A stretch of DNA of 34,635 bases from Cochliopodium minus (taxonomy: Eukaryota > Discosea > Himatismenida > Cochliopodiidae), in the NCBI GenBank assembly GCA_024220525.1, contig JAMYWO010000033.1, positions 1-34,635 of the forward strand, in the 5' to 3' direction. Every line of letters begins with the position of its first letter. Position 1 is the stretch's first letter. The notes under the pieces are model-generated. The model worked only from the letters and a program-made list of their open reading frames with translations, ran no database searches and was not told where the DNA came from. The position numbers and the translations under genes were made by a program. Below are positions 31,084-34,635 of the stretch, piece after piece.

Positions 31084-34000
31084 TTAATCTCTTCTTTGAT
31101 AAAACAAAACATAAGAACTTGTTGTTATTATGTCGTTTGGATTGTTGACTAAAGAGAAGTTTTTGTCGTTAAAATTGTAGAAATTGTCTCCATTCTTTGC
31201 ATATGCAGTGTAATGACCTCCACTAAGTCCACCAGAATGATTGATTGTACCGATGAGGTCATAAGTAGCAGAATCATTCTCATTGTTTGTTAAAAAATCT
31301 TTTAAATTCAAATCTTTCAAAGGAAATTCAATTTTAGAAGCGATTTTGTCGAAGAATCTTCCTGCTTGGAACCTTTTTAGCTGAAGGATCAGTACTTTTG
31401 GAAGTTTCCACAAGTCAATTTTCTTTTTGGCCTGAACATGGTTCTTGCATTTCGTACAGTACCTAAAACAAATTATTTCTTTGTAAAAAATGTTATTCAA
31501 AATTGTTTTTGTTATTTTTTTTAACCAAGTATCATTTGCAGAAAGGATTTCTTCTTTTGTAAAAAGATTGAAACAATCAAAAAGAGTTGTGGGCTCTTTT
31601 TTAATTTCTTCTATTTTGACTTCTTCCGTTTTGGATTCTTCTTTATTCTCTTTATCTTCTTTGCTATTTCGATGTTCAGGAGGTTCTTTGTCCTCTTTGT
31701 CAGTTTGTTTATTTTCACTCATCGTTTCCCCTTCGATTTTGTTGATATCTCCATTCATTTTGGAGTACTTTGATCGATTGGTATTGACAATCACGATATT
31801 ATTGCCCTTTTTGCTGGATTTGTTTTCATTTTCAATGAAATTTTGATATTCTAAGATATCTTCGTCCATTTTTTTATCGAAGATTTCTTTATCATCGTTT
31901 TTCTTATCATGATGATCCTCCTCAAGAAGACCATTCGCACGAAGAAGATCATTGCCATTCACATAAGAAAACATGGATGCAGGATTGAATGAAGGATCGA
32001 AATCAAGGGAAAAGGTGAGATGTAAGGAGATGTTGTACGAAGGGTTCAATGCAAGCAAGATATCCTCTTCTACGAACAGTTCTTTGAATTTTTCGTTGAT
32101 GGGGCATCCTTTGCACTTTTTGCTGCTTTCGCACAAGCTGCAGCTTTTGCCCGAGTTGTTCGTTCTTTTCAGTTGGAATGGATACTTTTTAATGTTTGCA
32201 TATTCCTCTTCTTTCTTCTGTATTTGAACTTTTCCTCCACCTTCATATTTTTTTTTTTTAAAATTTAATGTTTATGTTCTATTTTGTTTTTATTTAATTT
32301 CATGTAATTTTTTTTTATTTGTTTTATTAGTATTTTTTTATCAATATCTTTTTATTGTTGCTTTGTTTTGTTTTTATAAATAATAATTTTTTTTTTCATT
32401 TTCCATTTTTTATTTTATTTTTATTTTTCTACATTTTTTTATTTTTGTTTCACAAATTTTATTTTTTTTATTTACTAAAATTTATTTTTTATTGTTTTTT
32501 TATTTTTTTATTTTTTAAAATTGTAATATTTTTTTTTTTTTTTTTTACATAGTTTCCACACAATAGAGTAAAAGTGTTTGAGAGAGGAAATATTCTTGAG
32601 ATCCTCAGCATAAAACTTGACAACAAGGGGAACACCGAAATACTTCAAAGACTTTTCCTTCTTATCAAAAATTCTCAGCAAAAACTGAACCAAAAAATGT
32701 TTTTTCTTCATCAAACTATCCTTAGTGCTAATCTTGATCTCTGTATCAAGTTTATGATGAATTTTTTTATCCAAGATATCTTTATCGGAATTTTTTTTTT
32801 TATCTCCGCTATCAACATCAGTGATTTTTGTTTGATTATCCACGTTTTTATCGTTCACATTTTTCTTATCGTCTTTCACATTTTTTTTATTATCTTTTTT
32901 TTTATTTCCGCTAACATCACTTTCTTCCACAATCATATTTTTTTTGCCTTTTTCTGCGTAGAAGGGAACCACTTGATAAGCATGTATCAGTTGGTTCCTC
33001 TCTATTTGTGTTATGGGCTTGTTATCATCCAAGTGACCGTAAGTGTATTGCTGGTAAATTTCAAACAACAAAATATCTCCCATCTCTATTTCCTCTTCCA
33101 CTTTCTTTGTAAATTTTTTTTTGAAAATATAATATTTATTTAATATGAATGAATACCATAAATTTTTTTTTTTTTTTAAAAAAACCGTAATTTTTTTTTT
33201 TAAAATTACCTAACAAATTTTTTTATTTTGTTTAATATTATTTTATTTTTATTTTTATTTTATTATTATTTTTATTATTATTATTATTTTATTTTTTATT
33301 TATATTTTTTATTTACATTTTTTTATTTTGTTTATTTTATTTTGTTTAATAATATTTTTTATTTATATATTTTTATTTTTATTTTTTATTTTTGATTTTT
33401 AAATAATTTTTTCATTTATTTCAATTCATATTTTTTGATTTTTTTTTTTAGAAATTAAATTTTTTTATTTTTTTTACTTTGTCACCAAAATTCTCGTAGT
33501 CATGATAAATATCAGCATCTTTCTTCAAAAGAGCAAAAAACTTTTGCTTGATATCAAAAACATTCTCGTCCATACTCCCCTCCAAAACAAACTGCTTAAT
33601 CTCCGCCGGCTCATTCTCAGCGGAGAATTGCGGAAATTTAAAAAAGCGGATTTTGATAGTAGAGAGGACAGAGGGGTGGGAGGAGGAGGATGTGGAGTAG
33701 TTGGTGCTGGGGGAGTATCCGAAGGAGGACATTGTTTTGTTGGAGTATTGGTTTGTTGGGGGCGGGGTGTATGGGATTGGTAGGGAGAGGTATTGGAATG
33801 TGTCATAAGTTCTCGATATGTATTTGCACTCTGGGCTATATATTTTTTTTTTTTTTTTTGAATTTTTTTTTTTATTATTTTTGAAAAGGTTTAATTAAAA
33901 TTTTGTAAATTTGAAAATTGAATTATTTCTTTTTTGGAATATAAATTTTGTGAAGAATGAAAGGTTTTTTTTTTTTTTTTTTTTGAAAAGTTTTAAATTT

Positions 34001-34503
34001 GCTTTTTTTGAATATTTAAATTTTTTTTTTATGCTTTATTGAGCAAACAATAAAAACCTCAAATTTTTATAAAAAATATCACATTTAACCAATCTTATGG
34101 CAAAATATTTCTTGATTTCTTTTGTTGTAAATTTTTTTGATTTTTTAATTTTTTGATTTATTTTTTGATTTATTTTTTGATTTATTTTTTAATTTATTTT
34201 GAAAATTAATTTTTTTATTTTTTATTATTTTATAAAATTCAATCTCAGATTATTCGTATTCCAATATTGGTTGAGAGTAGATTATTATTATTATTTTTTA
34301 ATTTTTATTTTTATACCATGTAAGAGTACTTTTGATTTGCCCACAAAAAATGTCTACGATGATGGAATCGTTTCTTTTGAGGTATAGCTCCCAAAACTTT
34401 TTGGACCTCTCTCCTTCCTCCATATTATCCTCCACCTTCATTTCCACCATCTTTTTTTCTTTCACTCTGTTCAAATCTTCGTGTAATCCATCCAACAAAT
34501 ACG
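31084..34503 (-). CDS. Ubiquitin-specific protease, USP4/11/15 type, catalytic domain (N-terminus missing)
   Basis: Exons 34317-34503, 33478-33835, 32549-33104, 31526-32240 and 31084-31462 close in phase (about 731 residues). USP enzymes cleave ubiquitin from substrates with a Cys-His-Asp/Asn triad. Visible: YLLDGLHEDLNRV and KRNDSIIVDIFCGQIKSTL; the first zinc pair CPEC then FQYLSLPIP; the second pair CTKC then LPKVLILQLKRF; and the His box GGLSGGHYTAYAKN with final SSYVLFYQRRD. Two long inserts, one ubiquitin-like (GDILLFEIYQQ) and both Lys/Asp/Asn-rich, sit between the zinc pairs, as in USP4/15. A Cys cluster (CSLCESSKKCKGCPI) follows. The Cys box and N-terminal DUSP/UBL part lie beyond the window or in unread exons past 34504. 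Confidence 0.88.
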
Positions 34504-34547
34504 CTTCATTTTAAAAAAATTTTATTACCACTTCTTTTATTTTATTT

Positions 34548-34635
34548 TTTCATTTTTTATTTTTTATTTTTTATTTTTTATTTCAAATTTTTTATTTTTT
34601 ATTTTTTATTTTTTATTTCAAATTTTTTATTTTTT
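34548..34635. repeat. ATTTTTT heptamer array at the window edge
   Basis: Tandem ATTTTTT units with two TTTCAAATTTTTT interruptions fill the last 90 bases. This is probably an intron of the deubiquitinase gene; here the coding strand is A-rich. Confidence 0.75.

Noticed and set aside
31490-32227. Plus-strand Ser/Leu-rich frames
   Set aside because: Antisense to the deubiquitinase exon 31526-32240.
33525-33806. Pro/Thr-rich minus-strand frame
   Set aside because: Shifted frame of the deubiquitinase exon 33478-33835; the FQYLSLPIP frame is the real one.
1-34635. tRNA, rRNA, CRISPR arrays, transposons and viral genes
   Set aside because: No GC-rich cloverleaf, no spaced repeats, and no transposase, integrase, polymerase or capsid-like frame was found on reading either strand.

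Overview
The window is nuclear DNA of a very AT-rich, intron-dense unicellular eukaryote. Evidence: conserved eukaryotic proteins split by many short GT...AG introns, stop codons used as in the standard code, no bacterial operon structure, and introns made almost wholly of A/T runs (units such as AAAAAAT). RPAP1, a USP4/15-type deubiquitinase, an Amt/Rh transporter, an NCS-like EF-hand protein, RCC1-repeat, FYVE and IPT/TIG proteins suit a free-living amoeboid or flagellate protist. I do not assign a genus. I saw no tRNA, rRNA, CRISPR, transposase or viral gene.

The window is a scaffold of four pieces: A (1-16021), a 933-base N run, B (16955-20945), one N (20946), C (20947-27561), one N (27562), D (27563-34635). 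The left end of A (1-1025) and the right end of B (about 19848-20945) are the same sequence. Both lie inside one minus-strand gene, RPAP1: its 5' exons are on A and its 3' exons on B. Joined through the overlap they give 13 exons in perfect phase (1,281 codons with the stop). So B very probably belongs to the left of A, and the gene looks duplicated and split only because of the assembly.

Layout of A: RPAP1 5' part (minus); a six-span membrane protein (plus); a four-EF-hand, N-myristoylatable calcium sensor (plus); a 10-exon ammonium transporter with a 14-nt micro-exon (minus); and a tandem array of four small secreted, probably GPI-anchored paralogues (minus) that runs up to the gap. B: the C-terminal part of a type I membrane protein with a Pro/Gln-rich tail (plus), then the RPAP1 3' part (minus). 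C: a truncated RCC1-repeat gene (minus), then going right a PA-domain seven-span receptor-like protein (plus), an IPT/TIG secreted protein (plus) and the start of another RCC1-repeat region (plus). D: an RCC1-type first exon and repeats (plus), a FYVE zinc-finger gene with several reading-frame breaks (plus), and the catalytic part of a USP4/15-type deubiquitinase (minus).

No functional operon is expected. The recurring themes are cell-surface and secreted proteins (PA-7TM, IPT, the tandem array, the tailed membrane protein) and RCC1 propellers built from exons with phase-1 introns. Exon coordinates were derived by hand from splice signals and phase arithmetic; places where the phase does not close are stated.
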